Assembly (NCBI RefSeq): GCF_022581195.2
Contig: NC_061462.1
Location: forward strand, 558,001-622,000
Origin: Helicoverpa zea
Lineage: Eukaryota; Arthropoda; Insecta; Lepidoptera; Noctuidae
DNA: 64,000 bases
Reading direction: 5' to 3'
Under the pieces are notes generated by a model. That model did not search any database. It was not told the DNA's origin and saw only the letters and a list, made by a program, of their open reading frames with translations. The translations under genes were made by a program, and so were the position numbers. Positions within the stretch are counted from its first letter, which is position 1; each line of letters begins with the position of its first letter. This document shows, piece after piece, positions 12,076-21,946 of the stretch.

Positions 12076-14118
12076 ATAATAATAATAATAAAGCCATTTA
12101 TTCCATATCTTCACTTAAGTTTTTACATTACAGTGTGTGTTAGTAAGTTGTAGCTTATAATTAATGTTAGTAGAAGTATAATTTTTAAGAGATATGGACC
12201 CCTGTTTGGGTAAAGGCCTCCTCCATCCTCTTCCATGTGTCCCTGTCCTTGCCTAAATTTATCCAATCGTTCCCTGCAACGTTTGTTATATCATCAGCCC
12301 ACCGTCTTAATTGTCGACCAACGTTCCTTTTCCCTTTTGGTCCTTTCCAACGTGTGGCTTCAATGGTCCATCGTCTGTCTGAGTATCGTGAGATGTGTCC
12401 GGCCCATCTCCATTTTGATAAGTGTGCGTGCCTTAGAGCATCAGTGAGTTTGGTTTTTTGGCGAATGTCCTTGTTCTTGATTTTATTTATCCTTCTTATT
12501 TTCAGCATACTCCTTTCCATTGCTGTCTGGCTGCATTTGATTTTCTGTTGTATTTTGTTTGTAAATACCCAAGTTTGGCAACCATACAACAAGCAGGGTA
12601 ATAAGCACGTATCATATACTATCTTTTTCATGTGCAAGCTAAATTTCCCTTTAAAAATTTCTCTTAGTGACCAGAATTTTTTCCAAGTTGCATTAATACG
12701 TCTCGTTACTTCTTCTTCGTTATTTGATATTTTGAATGAAATTTGCTTACCCAAATAGATGTAGTCACTGACGTACTCTATTGTATTCTCTTTTATCATA
12801 ATCGGGCGTTCGTAGTTGTTAGTTAATATCTTTGTTTTATTTACATTCATTTCTAGGCCAATTTTAGAACTTTCGTGGTCAAGTGATTTCATCATTTCCT
12901 CCAGGTCTTTGGCAGTTTCGGCTATTATAACAATGTCGTCAGCGAACCTCAAATGATTTAAATATTGTCCGTTTATATATACTCCCCTGTTTTTCCAGTT
13001 TAGTTTTTGGAAAATATTTTCAAGTACTGCTATAAACAGTTTTGGAGATAAAGGATCTCCCTGTCTGACTCCTCGTTCTATGTTTATTTCGTCCCCTCTC
13101 GTTTCCAATTTTACTCGGCTCGTACTTTTTGCATAGATGTATTTCAAAATATTGATGTACTTGTAGTTAATATTTGACTGTTGCAGTGCGTTCCAGATTG
13201 AACAGTGACTGATGGTGTCGAAAGCTTTACTGTAGTCGATGAAGGCCACATACAGAGGTCTGTTGTACTCTCTATATTTTTCTATGACTTGTTCTAATGT
13301 CTGTATGTGGTCCATTGTGCTAAAGCCTGACCTGAATCCCGCTTGTTCCTTTGGCTGCTGTTTATCAATATCATCAGATATTCTCTTTAGCATTATAGAT
13401 GAGAATAGTTTGTATACGCTTGCTAATAAGCTAATGGGTCTATAATTCCCTATGTCCAAGGGGTTTCCTTTCTTGAACAGCAAAATTATGTCCGATGCAC
13501 ACCATTGTTTTGGGACTTCTTCTACGTCTAGTATCATATTAAACAATTGCGTAAAATGGTGTGTTAAGATGGGTGCTCCTATTTTAAGGGCTTCGTTGCA
13601 TAATCCATCCGGTCCGGGACTCTTCTCAGTCTTCAGCTTTTTTATATGTTCATAAACTTCGAAGTCTTCGATTGGTCTGATGTGGTCAGTTGTATTTATG
13701 TGAGTTATTGGCACTTCGGTTCCAGTGTTGCTTTGTTTCTTGTACAAGTTTTTGTAAAAGTTGGTTGCTTGGTTTATTACATCTTTCCTTGATTTTGTTG
13801 CCTGTGAGTTTTGCTCAAGTTTTTGTATCCATGATTTATGTGTGGTTAATTCTTTATAGGCTCTTTTGGTACTCCTGAAGTTCTTGATATTTCTTGAAAT
13901 AGTTTCGTATCTGTGTTTGTTGTAGTCCTTTCGAATTGATTGATTAACAGAGAGCTTAAAATGCAAAAAAAATTACACAAGTTCACCAACATAGTATATT
14001 CTCTAAAGACACACTCCAACTAATAGAAAGACGCACGGAACTACTACACACCAAAAAAAAAAAAATAAAACCAAAGAAATTAAAGAAGAACTAAGTAGAA
14101 TATACAAAGAGACTAACA
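12076..14118 (-). mobile_element. RTE-like LINE, 5'-truncated with an inverted 5' segment
   Basis: On the minus strand it comprises a reverse-transcriptase frame (13966-12185), a short 3' untranslated region, AATAAATGGC and an (ATT)n tail at 12076-12096. The endonuclease region is missing. The segment 13967-14118 is turned around: read on the + strand it encodes DTLQLIERRTELLHT and EELSRIYKETNK, which belongs immediately before the IRKDYNKHR start of the sense part. This arrangement is the signature of twin priming during insertion. The 12-bp duplication lies immediately to the right of the inverted piece. Confidence 0.85.
12185..13966 (-). CDS. LINE reverse transcriptase, partial polyprotein (593 codons)
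   Basis: The product would copy element RNA into DNA at the target site. Reverse-transcriptase blocks are in order: NYRPISLL (about residue 173), AFIDYSKAFDTISH with the first catalytic Asp (about 241-254), GVRQGDPLSPKLF (about 300), the catalytic LRFADDIVII (about 337-346) and MNVNKTKIL (about 375). The C-terminal third has LLYGCQTW and KWRWAGHISR blocks plus a GPKGKR basic patch, as in RTE-type elements. It ends TGVHIS. The first eight or so residues come from the inversion junction rather than from the family. No stop or frameshift interrupts the frame, so the copy is young, but without endonuclease it cannot move by itself. Confidence 0.88.
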   Translation of the reverse strand: MHFKLSVNQSIRKDYNKHRYETISRNIKNFRSTKRAYKELTTHKSWIQKLEQNSQATKSRKDVINQATNFYKNLYKKQSNTGTEVPITHINTTDHIRPIEDFEVYEHIKKLKTEKSPGPDGLCNEALKIGAPILTHHFTQLFNMILDVEEVPKQWCASDIILLFKKGNPLDIGNYRPISLLASVYKLFSSIMLKRISDDIDKQQPKEQAGFRSGFSTMDHIQTLEQVIEKYREYNRPLYVAFIDYSKAFDTISHCSIWNALQQSNINYKYINILKYIYAKSTSRVKLETRGDEINIERGVRQGDPLSPKLFIAVLENIFQKLNWKNRGVYINGQYLNHLRFADDIVIIAETAKDLEEMMKSLDHESSKIGLEMNVNKTKILTNNYERPIMIKENTIEYVSDYIYLGKQISFKISNNEEEVTRRINATWKKFWSLREIFKGKFSLHMKKIVYDTCLLPCLLYGCQTWVFTNKIQQKIKCSQTAMERSMLKIRRINKIKNKDIRQKTKLTDALRHAHLSKWRWAGHISRYSDRRWTIEATRWKGPKGKRNVGRQLRRWADDITNVAGNDWINLGKDRDTWKRMEEAFTQTGVHIS

Positions 14119-14130
14119 AAGGATCCAATA
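14119..14130. repeat. target site duplication, right copy (composite LINE)
   Basis: AAGGATCCAATA, identical to 10607-10618. Confidence 0.8.
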
Positions 14131-14641
14131 GTATAACCCTAATTATTTTTATTTAGACACAATAAATGACGAATGATACAAAGGTTTTCAATTATGAAAT
14201 CCTTAATGTAAACTAATCAATCCAAAGCTTCTTTTTATACATAGGTGCCATGCATGAACTTTCTGGTTTACTACTTTTGGATCTATCCTAGGGCTCTACA
14301 AACGTATCTATTAAGATGATCATACACAACGGACTCACTAATTTTTTCAGCCATACCAGCCATCTCACACCTTGATCCACATCCACCGATTACATAACGA
14401 GCTGGTCGTCCCCCATATAGCAGTAAAAATACATAACCATTCAGTTTCAATACATTCCGCGATGTTCGCAAAGGTAAGCCGGTTGGCAAAAACAATTCGA
14501 CCGGGAAATCATTACGATAAAGTTGTAATGTACTGACCTCCTGTTTACGTACTTATACCTCTACATATAAGGATTTCAAGTAAACATGAATGCGTATTTT
14601 TATACCTAAAAATCGTCAGTTCAAACTCAAAAGTTTTTATT
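14131..14641. other. intronic sequence with no recognisable element
   Basis: AT-rich; the minus-strand frame of 70 codons at 14283-14495 shows no known motif. Confidence 0.4.
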
Positions 14642-14755
14642 TAGAAACTAGCTGTTGCCCGCAACTTCGTCTGCGTGGGCAATATAGAATCGTCAAAATA
14701 CTACTTATCCCGTAGGTGCATTCTTTCACGTGACAGTATAATTAGGATTAGCCCT
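14642..14755 (-). repeat. Helitron-like 3' end, tentative
   Basis: Read on the minus strand the left edge ends GCGGGCAACAGCTAGT after ACGCAGACGAAGTTG. This is the widespread lepidopteran repeat end with a CTAG terminus and a short GC stem, as in Lep1-type Helitrons. The other end is not identified. Confidence 0.3.
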
Positions 14756-14986
14756 TATAGTTCGGCCATTCAGAGAATGCGTTCCTGACACGTCGCGATT
14801 GAACTGACGACGTAACTACATTCATTGATTATTGATATAATAATGTTGTTTTAATGCTCCTCAATTGTTAAAACGGTAAACAACCAGCAAAAATATTTTT
14901 ATCGTAACTGCAACGCCATTGCAAAGTTACGTCGTCAGTTCAATCGCGACGTGTCAGGAACGCATTCTCTGAATGGCCGAACTATA
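14756..14986. mobile_element. MITE with perfect 62-bp terminal inverted repeats
   Basis: Bases 14756-14817 and 14925-14986 are perfect reverse complements over 62 positions, beginning TATAGTTCGGCC. The 107-bp spacer is AT-rich and non-coding. The outermost TA on each side could be the 2-bp duplication of a mariner/Tc1-type insertion. A Harbinger origin is also possible, since the transposase family cannot be told from the ends. Confidence 0.88.
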
Positions 14987-15114
14987 GCAGTCGCATAGAT
15001 TCATTGATCAAGGTTGTGTTGTGGATGTGACCATTTATCTAAACAAAAGAAGTAAAGCTTGTGTCGTTGTTCAGCCAATTTGGAAAATTATTACGTATGG
15101 TGCGTAAGTAATTT

Positions 15115-15390
15115 TCACAGGAAACAGCTATAATCTATGTCTACATGCTTTGAGTCTGACAAAGCTGTCATTTGTACATTTTCTGCAGCTGCTGCGACTA
15201 ATCAGAAGCCAGAAAGTCTGTCAGTCTTACCATAATATGGATATCGTCTTGTGTAGTTGACTGGATTGTAGATAGGTAGTCGCTCCAAGCAAAATATTGG
15301 TACTCAAACAGATTCGGTGACTGGAAGCCAACACCAGCATAGTTGAGGAATAGCTGGATGGATGATAAAATGAGTCATCATCATCAGCAG
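15115..15390 (+). repeat. decayed tRNA-derived SINE
   Basis: It shares ordered blocks with the SINE at 21304-21706: AATCAGAAGCCAGAAAGTCTG, a GATAGGTAGTCGCT block, GGTACTCA and a GACTGGAAGCCAACAC block, then a GGATGATG-like tail. The tRNA-like head is not recognisable. Confidence 0.65.
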
Positions 15391-15433
15391 GCGCATAGGG
15401 TAGGATAGTTTCACTTACTCATGGTAAGGCTGA

Positions 15434-15783
15434 CCCCACATTAGGCGTGCGCGATCCTCGGGCGTGTGAGTAGCGCGGGCGTCGCGAGCGCGCTACGTGA
15501 ACGTCGCGTTTTGCTGCCCTGCGGCATGTGTGAAGAGTGCAAGCGACGCGCTCGCGGCGAGCACGCGGCGCTCGAGTTGCGTTCTTACCCCTTCGCCTGC
15601 TATCCCCGCCGCCCGCTAAACGCCTTAGCAGTTAAACGTCAAGGAGAGCGGCGCGTGCGCGCCGCGAGCGCGCTGCAAATGCCGCAGGGCAGCAAAACGC
15701 GACGCTCACGCAACGCGCTCGCGACGCACGCGCGGCGCCCGCGCCACTCACACGCCCGAGGATCGCGCACGCCTAATGTGGGG
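15434..15783. mobile_element. GC-rich foldback MITE
   Basis: The outer arms start CCCCACATTAGGCGTGCGCG and pair almost perfectly for about 38 bases. Pairing continues imperfectly to about 115 bases per arm, including GTCGCGTTTTGCTGCCCTGC in inverted orientation. The centre is about 120 bases. GC content is far above the flanks. The + strand frame through it is a by-product of the GC-rich sequence. No clear target duplication was seen. Confidence 0.8.
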
Positions 15784-17524
15784 GAGGCCTAAGCCGGGAC
15801 TCCACCGAAAAGTTTGCATTAGTTCACGAATAGGCAAAATGTACGTATCTGTGAGAGTCCACTTCATGTGTTCGTACTTGAAACCTGTAGTGTTGCCAAG
15901 ATTTTCAGAATGTACGCTCGCAATTTGTCATTTCTTGGTGGAGCCAGTAAATCAAAAGAAACATAAGTGTTGTATACTGTGCGTCACTACCGCACACCGG
16001 GAAAATTTCGCTCTTGCGGAGGACGTTTATATACCATATTTTGTGTCACACGTAGACAGGACGACAGTAAGTATCCACCGAAACACTTTCAAAGATCTGA
16101 TGAACGTCAAATCAGACCTGACTTGGTCACCTGGGGCCAATCAGAGCTCTATGAAGCGATAATACGCTTTGGCTCCTACTGTTATTGTGGTTTCTGAAAA
16201 TTTATTCACCTCATTCAACGATGAATGTAATTCTGATGGTACTATTAAGAACACTTGCTTAGCGCAGAAGCTGACGTTGGCAGGTCAACTCTTTTGACTT
16301 CTCGAATAGGATACCATTAGTTTTTGTGCAATGCACACCTGCAATGCATTCTGGATTAGGATAGGATATAGGTGGATAGGATTTGCAACAGAGAACAATT
16401 CTGTCTTTGTGATTAAATGACATCAAACGTAGTTTTATATAAAAGGTGTTTTTTAGGGTTTTTAGACTTGGCTCGGGTCTTACTGAGACTGTTCGTAATC
16501 GTGCATGCATCGTAAGCATGTCTTTGGTATGCGGCGCGTAATTTGTACGTTTTCAGACGCATAAAGCATTTTACGTGTGTATGGTATTAAATAGAGAGAG
16601 CTCCCATTTCTTATCTGCACTTTGTATCTGGGCTTGTTTTTAAAGCTACAGAATCCTACATTACCAACCTCACGCTTAGCAGCGCTTGCGAGAGATAGAT
16701 CCTCATTTCTTCTAGGATTAAGTTTACATATTTTGCATCAGAAAAAATAATTAAGGTCTACTTAATACTACTCACTCAAAGTAATTTGTTTTAAGGCCAC
16801 CAAATTAGTGGAAGATAAGCTAAACTATGTTTATGAAAAAATCCTGATATAAACTCCATCTGTAACTTTGAATGATAATTAATTGTTCCACTAAAGTCGT
16901 CATTTTTGACATAATGTTCAAAAAATAATTTAGATGGCACCGTTTTAAATTTGGCTGAGAACTATTAATTTTCTTTTCATCAAGGTAATAATTATAGTTG
17001 GATTTTGATGTGGCACGGCAAACTGACAAACACTATTGGAATGTCTATCGAAAAATTACACTACGTGTTAAAATATGGTGAATTACGGAAAATACACAAC
17101 TCCATCTGTTGAAATAATAATCCTCTATAAAGAATGTATGGTAATATTGTCATTTACCACCTCGCTCCTTCCTTTGACAAATTTGATGTATTTTATTTAC
17201 CACAGACAGATGGAGCTACTTTAACCTTGGCTAAACAAAATTTTCATATTTTTTTTTCTTCCGAAGTTACTTATAAAGGTGTGATTTTCTGTGTAAAGAT
17301 TAATAATAGGCCGATCAACTAATATAAGTACAACATTCAAATGTACAGTTTTGACAAATAGATTGCGTGTCGTAATATTTTACATCTTGAATTCACAAAA
17401 TTAATCATATCTTTTGATAGAGTGAATCGATTTCGATGAAACAAAAACTAAGTAATACCCCAAGTTACGTAGAATTTTTGTATATAAGCATTGTCTGCAT
17501 TTAATTCGTAGATTTTACGTGAAT
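15784..17524. other. intronic sequence with no recognisable gene
   Basis: Several unrelated short frames. The decamer CTCCATCTGT occurs at about 16857 and 17101 and inverted at about 17206, perhaps a vestige of an inverted-repeat element, but no boundaries can be drawn. Confidence 0.4.
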
Positions 17525-17590
17525 CCCGAACAAACAAACAGATAAACAGACAAACAGACAAACAGACAAACAGACAAACAGACAAAAATG
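17525..17590. repeat. (CAAACAGA)n microsatellite
   Basis: About six tandem copies of an 8-base unit related to CAGACAAA. Arrays like this often form the tail of lepidopteran interspersed repeats. The preceding 150 bases may be such a repeat, but its start is not defined. Confidence 0.8.
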
Positions 17591-18866
17591 ACAAAAATGA
17601 TGGAAATGGGTTCTGTTGGTTATCCTTTAACATGCTGGCTATTTTTTTTGTCAATTTCTTCAATGTACAAAAATTACTTTTCTACAGATTTATTATATGT
17701 ATAGAAGATCTATCACAGATTGATATGAAACTCCGAAAGCTTGTACGGTTCTAAAGATGACGAGGAGAACCGATAAGAACCTTCATAGGCAGAGCTCACA
17801 TAAAGCTTTAGGAAACTAGTTTTACTTGTTTCTCCCTTCGTTATTTTATTTTTGCCTATAAGAACAGCGTAGTGCCTTATTTAGGCTATGCATGTTACTG
17901 CTCTGATTTCTGGACAGTTCAATCAGCCGTCAAAGTTATACTGTTTGTGTTTGTATGTATAATAAAGATAACTCCTGGAAAACTGAAACGTTCTGGAATT
18001 AACGAAAATGGTCGGATGCATTTAAACAAAATTACGCATAATATCCAAATATTGGGTCGAGGGTAGGATTTCAGCACGCACACTACACTGCTAATGATCT
18101 ACAAGTAATTAAGGTTGCAAATAAACAGTAATTAACGCTAAACATAATAACCTGTTAGCTACCTAATCAATCAATCAATCCAAATCTATATTTACATAAA
18201 AACGTTTGTACTGTGGCTGAGGTGTAATTACTGAAATTAAATAATTAAATACGTAATAAATAATGTAGTTACGTACTCATATTTTCAATAAAAACTGGTC
18301 CTAAAATGCAATTTTTTAAAAAGGGCTAGGAAATATTCAGAAGATTTTATTGTTACTTTATTTGTTAGACTATACCAATTTCACACGTAAGTATATCCAT
18401 TGTTCTAAATTATCGTTTAATTAACGTCAATCTAAACTAATACCCACGACCTTAATTCAATAATAACCGACCTCGTTGATTCTCATAATCACAATATAAA
18501 TAGCCATATTGAATCTCACATACAGGATCAAAAAAGGCTGAGAACATGTGCAATTATTTGCAAAACACCTATATGAAAAATCTTACAATATCTTAACCAA
18601 ATCAAGTTTAAACTGGTAGAGTACCTACCTGTCTAATATGCTAACTAGAAACTGATCATGTACGCGTCTAATACGACTAAGCCAAGTAGTTACCTATAAT
18701 TAATTGGCCAGCTTGAGGATCTCTTTATTTTGCACCACAATTTGAATTTCATAATGAGAGATTTTTCCACGACCTCTCCCAAATCTTTTTATCTTCCCAT
18801 ACTCCAAACCTTGTCATAGAGAAACTGGAGTTTTATTTCCATTATGATATTTCACCGTAAGGAAAA
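17591..18866. other. intronic sequence with no recognisable element
   Basis: AT-rich with nothing identifiable. Confidence 0.45.
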
Positions 18867-18975
18867 AAACCTCCTTTTTTATGTCTGTCGTCCACATCCT
18901 CATTTGATGATTACCCCTGCTGTGGACTAGCAGCGTGAGGGAGTGTCAGACTCTTACTGACTAAACCCATCATGT
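18867..18975 (-). repeat. 3' untranslated fragment of the R1-clade LINE family
   Basis: GTGAGGGAGTGTCAGACTC followed by TTACTGACTAAA matches the 3' untranslated region of the copies at 23277-24058 and 39217-40000. A decayed oligo-T stands on the left side, where the minus-strand A tail would be. Confidence 0.65.
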
Positions 18976-18976
18976 C

Positions 18977-19074
18977 ACGCACGCAACTCGCGCGCAACGG
19001 CTCGCGCGAATTCTATGCAACGAGACTACCTTGCTTACTATCACGTCAATCATTTACTGTTTAATTAGCAAGTT
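18977..19074. repeat. 98-bp direct repeat, copy 1
   Basis: It matches 19375-19472 with about ten differences (CGCACGCAACTCG through CTGTTTAATTAGC). The two copies bracket an old LINE fragment. Confidence 0.7.
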
Positions 19075-19077
19075 GGT

Positions 19078-19215
19078 TTTTGGCCTATCCTCCCCTTCCT
19101 ACATCAGCACCACATCTCAAAAGCCTCTCCAGTTTGCTTATATCCTGCTTAGTTAGCATCCAAGTTTCACAACCGTACAACGCAATGCACCAGATGTATG
19201 TCCTTATTAAATTCT
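19078..19215 (-). pseudogene. LINE reverse-transcriptase fragment
   Basis: The minus-strand translation gives IALYGCETWMLTKQDISKLE. This is the conserved LYGCETW block that follows the reverse-transcriptase palm in RTE-type LINEs. The fragment is short and isolated. Confidence 0.6.
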
Positions 19216-19374
19216 TGAGAATTAATTAATGAATGAGAAATAAAATATGATAACTCCTAAGGCAGGTATAATTATATACCTTAATAAATTTTCTATGACC
19301 TCTTGTCAAAAAAGGGCTGTCGAAACCATAGATCTATCAGACATCCTCTAGATAAGCCGACGATGACCGATGGC

Positions 19375-19472
19375 GCGCACGCAACTCGTGCGCAACGGCA
19401 CGCGCGAATACTATGCAACAAGACTACCTGGCTTACTATCAAGTCAATCATTAGCTGTTTAATTAGCTTGTT
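19375..19472. repeat. 98-bp direct repeat, copy 2
   Basis: Second copy of the segment at 18977-19074. Confidence 0.7.
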
Positions 19473-20499
19473 ATATAGTAATGTAATGAAGTAGGAGGAG
19501 GAAAATAGTAGTGCCCACCGATATGACAAAAAAAGCATATGGTGTTAAATCTGTTATTTACAAAATTTACTAAAATAATCAAAAATTATATTACGAGTTG
19601 CAAAAATTAAGATTAAAACGATTACTGTCTTGAATATTAACTACTATGTATAAAACTACAACGGTAAATTAAGTTTACTTCATTTATTTTAATAAATCAA
19701 CTTTATGCAATGTTAATTTTGGACCACTTTCTTCAGAAAATGTTTACCATTATCTACTACAAGCGCGAATTTCAAACTCTCGACCTTGCTTACCTTTTGC
19801 GAACTAATTAAAAATTCCGCCCATTTCCCTTGTTACGGCTAAGTGCCTTCAATAAATCGTTTGTGGAGAAACCTCAGAAATTGCTGAACAATACGCCATT
19901 CAACTTCAAACAATGTATCGTTACTCGTTAATATTAGAGTTGGGAATGCTGCAATTGCTTTCAAACACCTTTATGGTTTAATAATTATGATGAGGATAAG
20001 ATGTTACTTCATAGACTCAACAACGTGGAAAATAACCTAAACAACTTTGACATTTATATTCACTTCATCATACATTTTCCAATTTACTCATAAAATTTAC
20101 TAGCTTTTATATGTACGAGACGATCTTTAAACCAGTGTCGACACTTTCTCTTATATTTTAACAAAATAAATAAATTAGTCACAAACAAAAGAAAAATAAA
20201 TCTTGGAAGAAAAGAAGATTTAGGTACCTATAATTGTTAACATGTAGAAAAGGGAACATACTAAAGAATAAAACGAAAACATCGTTATAGTTGTTTACAT
20301 TAGTGTGCACATTGAGCAATATTCATTATTGTGTTCATAACAACAAACAATGTATTGATTAAACTTTCATAAGTAGTATAACGATATTTATAAACTGCTA
20401 TAAAGTACCTATACCTAGTACAAAGAAAAGTTTCGTTTTATTAGTAAAATTTTATTTTTAGAGCTTCAGGAAAACAAACACTCCTTTTTTTATTTAATT
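19473..20499. other. intronic sequence with no recognisable element
   Basis: AT-rich; nothing identifiable. Confidence 0.45.
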
Positions 20500-20604
20500 C
20501 TCTCTCTTCTACAGAATTATAATAATTGGAATTTCAGAGTTTTCTTCCATTTTAATTTCTGTTTCCCTTGCTTTTTACACACTGTCTACATCTCTTTTAT
20601 TCTT

Positions 20605-20737
20605 TTTCCTTTCGCAGGTATGCTGGAAGAGATTTCTTTAGAAATAAGCATTACCTTTGTAAATTCTTTCTTTCCTGTCATCTTTCTTTATTATGTGTGT
20701 ACAAAAATTTGTAAATAAAATAAAATAATAATAGATT
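20605..20737 (+). repeat. CR1/Jockey-like LINE 3' end
   Basis: The CTGGAAGAGATTTCTTTAG block with a small hairpin, then a T-rich stretch, GTGTACAAAAATTTG and an AAATAAAATAAAATAATAATA tail, follow the layout of lepidopteran LINE 3' ends (compare 55300-55394). The coding part is absent. Confidence 0.55.
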
Positions 20738-21284
20738 TCGATGTTAAAGACTGTTGGAAAGTAGTTCAAAAGCATTACTCAAAAACAAGACCTAACTTCA
20801 CAAAATAACTTTCTTCAAAGAAATGATAATTGACCTCACACTTGGTTAACGTTACCTAACCGCGACGCAATATTAACTGCTCCATATAGCAAAGAATAAA
20901 GATACCGGTTTCGAAAATAACAACACACTTGTTACGCGTTCTTTCGTCCAATAAGCGGAAACTGGTTAAAAGTCGGTCGATGTATGACTGTGTTAATTAA
21001 ATCTTCAATCAATCAGAAATTATAATAAGCTAGCCATTTTCAGAAAATTTTGTAATTTCCTAACTACTTACTTGATGTACGGTACTGAAAGTCATTAGAC
21101 CCTAGTCATATTTAGACCCTTTTCCATCTTTCAATGTGTTTCCACATCAGACTCAATCTAAGGTAGCTAAGCCATTTTACCATGAAATCGTCAAAATAAA
21201 ACAAATAAACTCGTAAGATTGAATACAATTAATAAAAGAGTACATCTATGCTAATTTTAAGGGCATCTGCAAAAATAACAACCT
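20738..21284. other. intronic sequence with no recognisable element
   Basis: Nothing identifiable. Confidence 0.45.
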
Positions 21285-21303
21285 TGACCAACAATGATGT
21301 GAA

Positions 21304-21706
21304 AAGTCAAGAAAAGTCAAGAAAAGTCGTGGTGGCCTAGTGGGTAAAGGACCAATCTCTCAAGTAAGAGGGCGCGGGTTCGATCCCAGGTCAGGCAAGT
21401 ACCAATGCAACTTTTCTAAGTCTGTATGTACTTTCTAAGTATATCTTAGACACCATTGGCTGTGTTTCGGATGGCACGTTAAACTGTAGGTCCCGGCTGT
21501 CATTGAACATCCTTGGCAGTCGTTACGGGTAGTCAGAAGCCAGAAAGTCTGACACCAGTCTAACCAAGGGGTATCGGGTTGCCCGGGTAACTGGGTTGAG
21601 GAGGTCAGATAGGCAGTCGCTTCTTGTAAAAGCACTGGTACTCAGCTGAATCCGGTTAGACTGGAAGCCGACCCCAACATGATTGGGAAAAAGGTTCGGA
21701 GGATGA
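21304..21706 (+). mobile_element. tRNA-derived SINE with a 19-bp target duplication
   Basis: The head carries a tRNA-like A box (TGGCCTAGTGGGTAAAG) and a perfect B box (GGTTCGATCCC) at about 21331-21388, the internal RNA polymerase III promoter. The body ends with a GGATGATGA tail. The 19-bp direct repeat from TGACCAACAATG to GTGAA lies at 21285-21303 and 21707-21725. The body shares blocks with the decayed copy at 15115-15390. A short AAGTCAAGAA repeat precedes the head. Confidence 0.88.
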
Positions 21707-21946
21707 TGACCAACAATGATGTGAATCCTATAACGATGTTACGAAAACAATATCATGTTGTGTGCGAAAATGTGCGTTAATTTTGCAAGATCTTAAAGAT
21801 AAGAAGTGACAGACCTTGTAAGATTTAAAGCAAGGCACTGCAATTTTTATTTAGTCCATAAATTAAATTAACTCAATTTATTACCGGTGCAGCAAAAGAT
21901 AAAATATATTTAAGTAAAATAAATAACCTATTTTTTCTTTCCACAG

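Noticed and set aside
15466..15792. 108-codon arginine-rich frame
   Set aside because: Lies inside the GC-rich foldback element and consists of its CpG-rich arms.
15776..16162. 128-codon + strand frame after the foldback element
   Set aside because: No domain, signal or splice context; it starts inside the element end.
17525..17590. CRISPR-like regular repeat
   Set aside because: Simple 8-base microsatellite without spacers, and the genome is eukaryotic.
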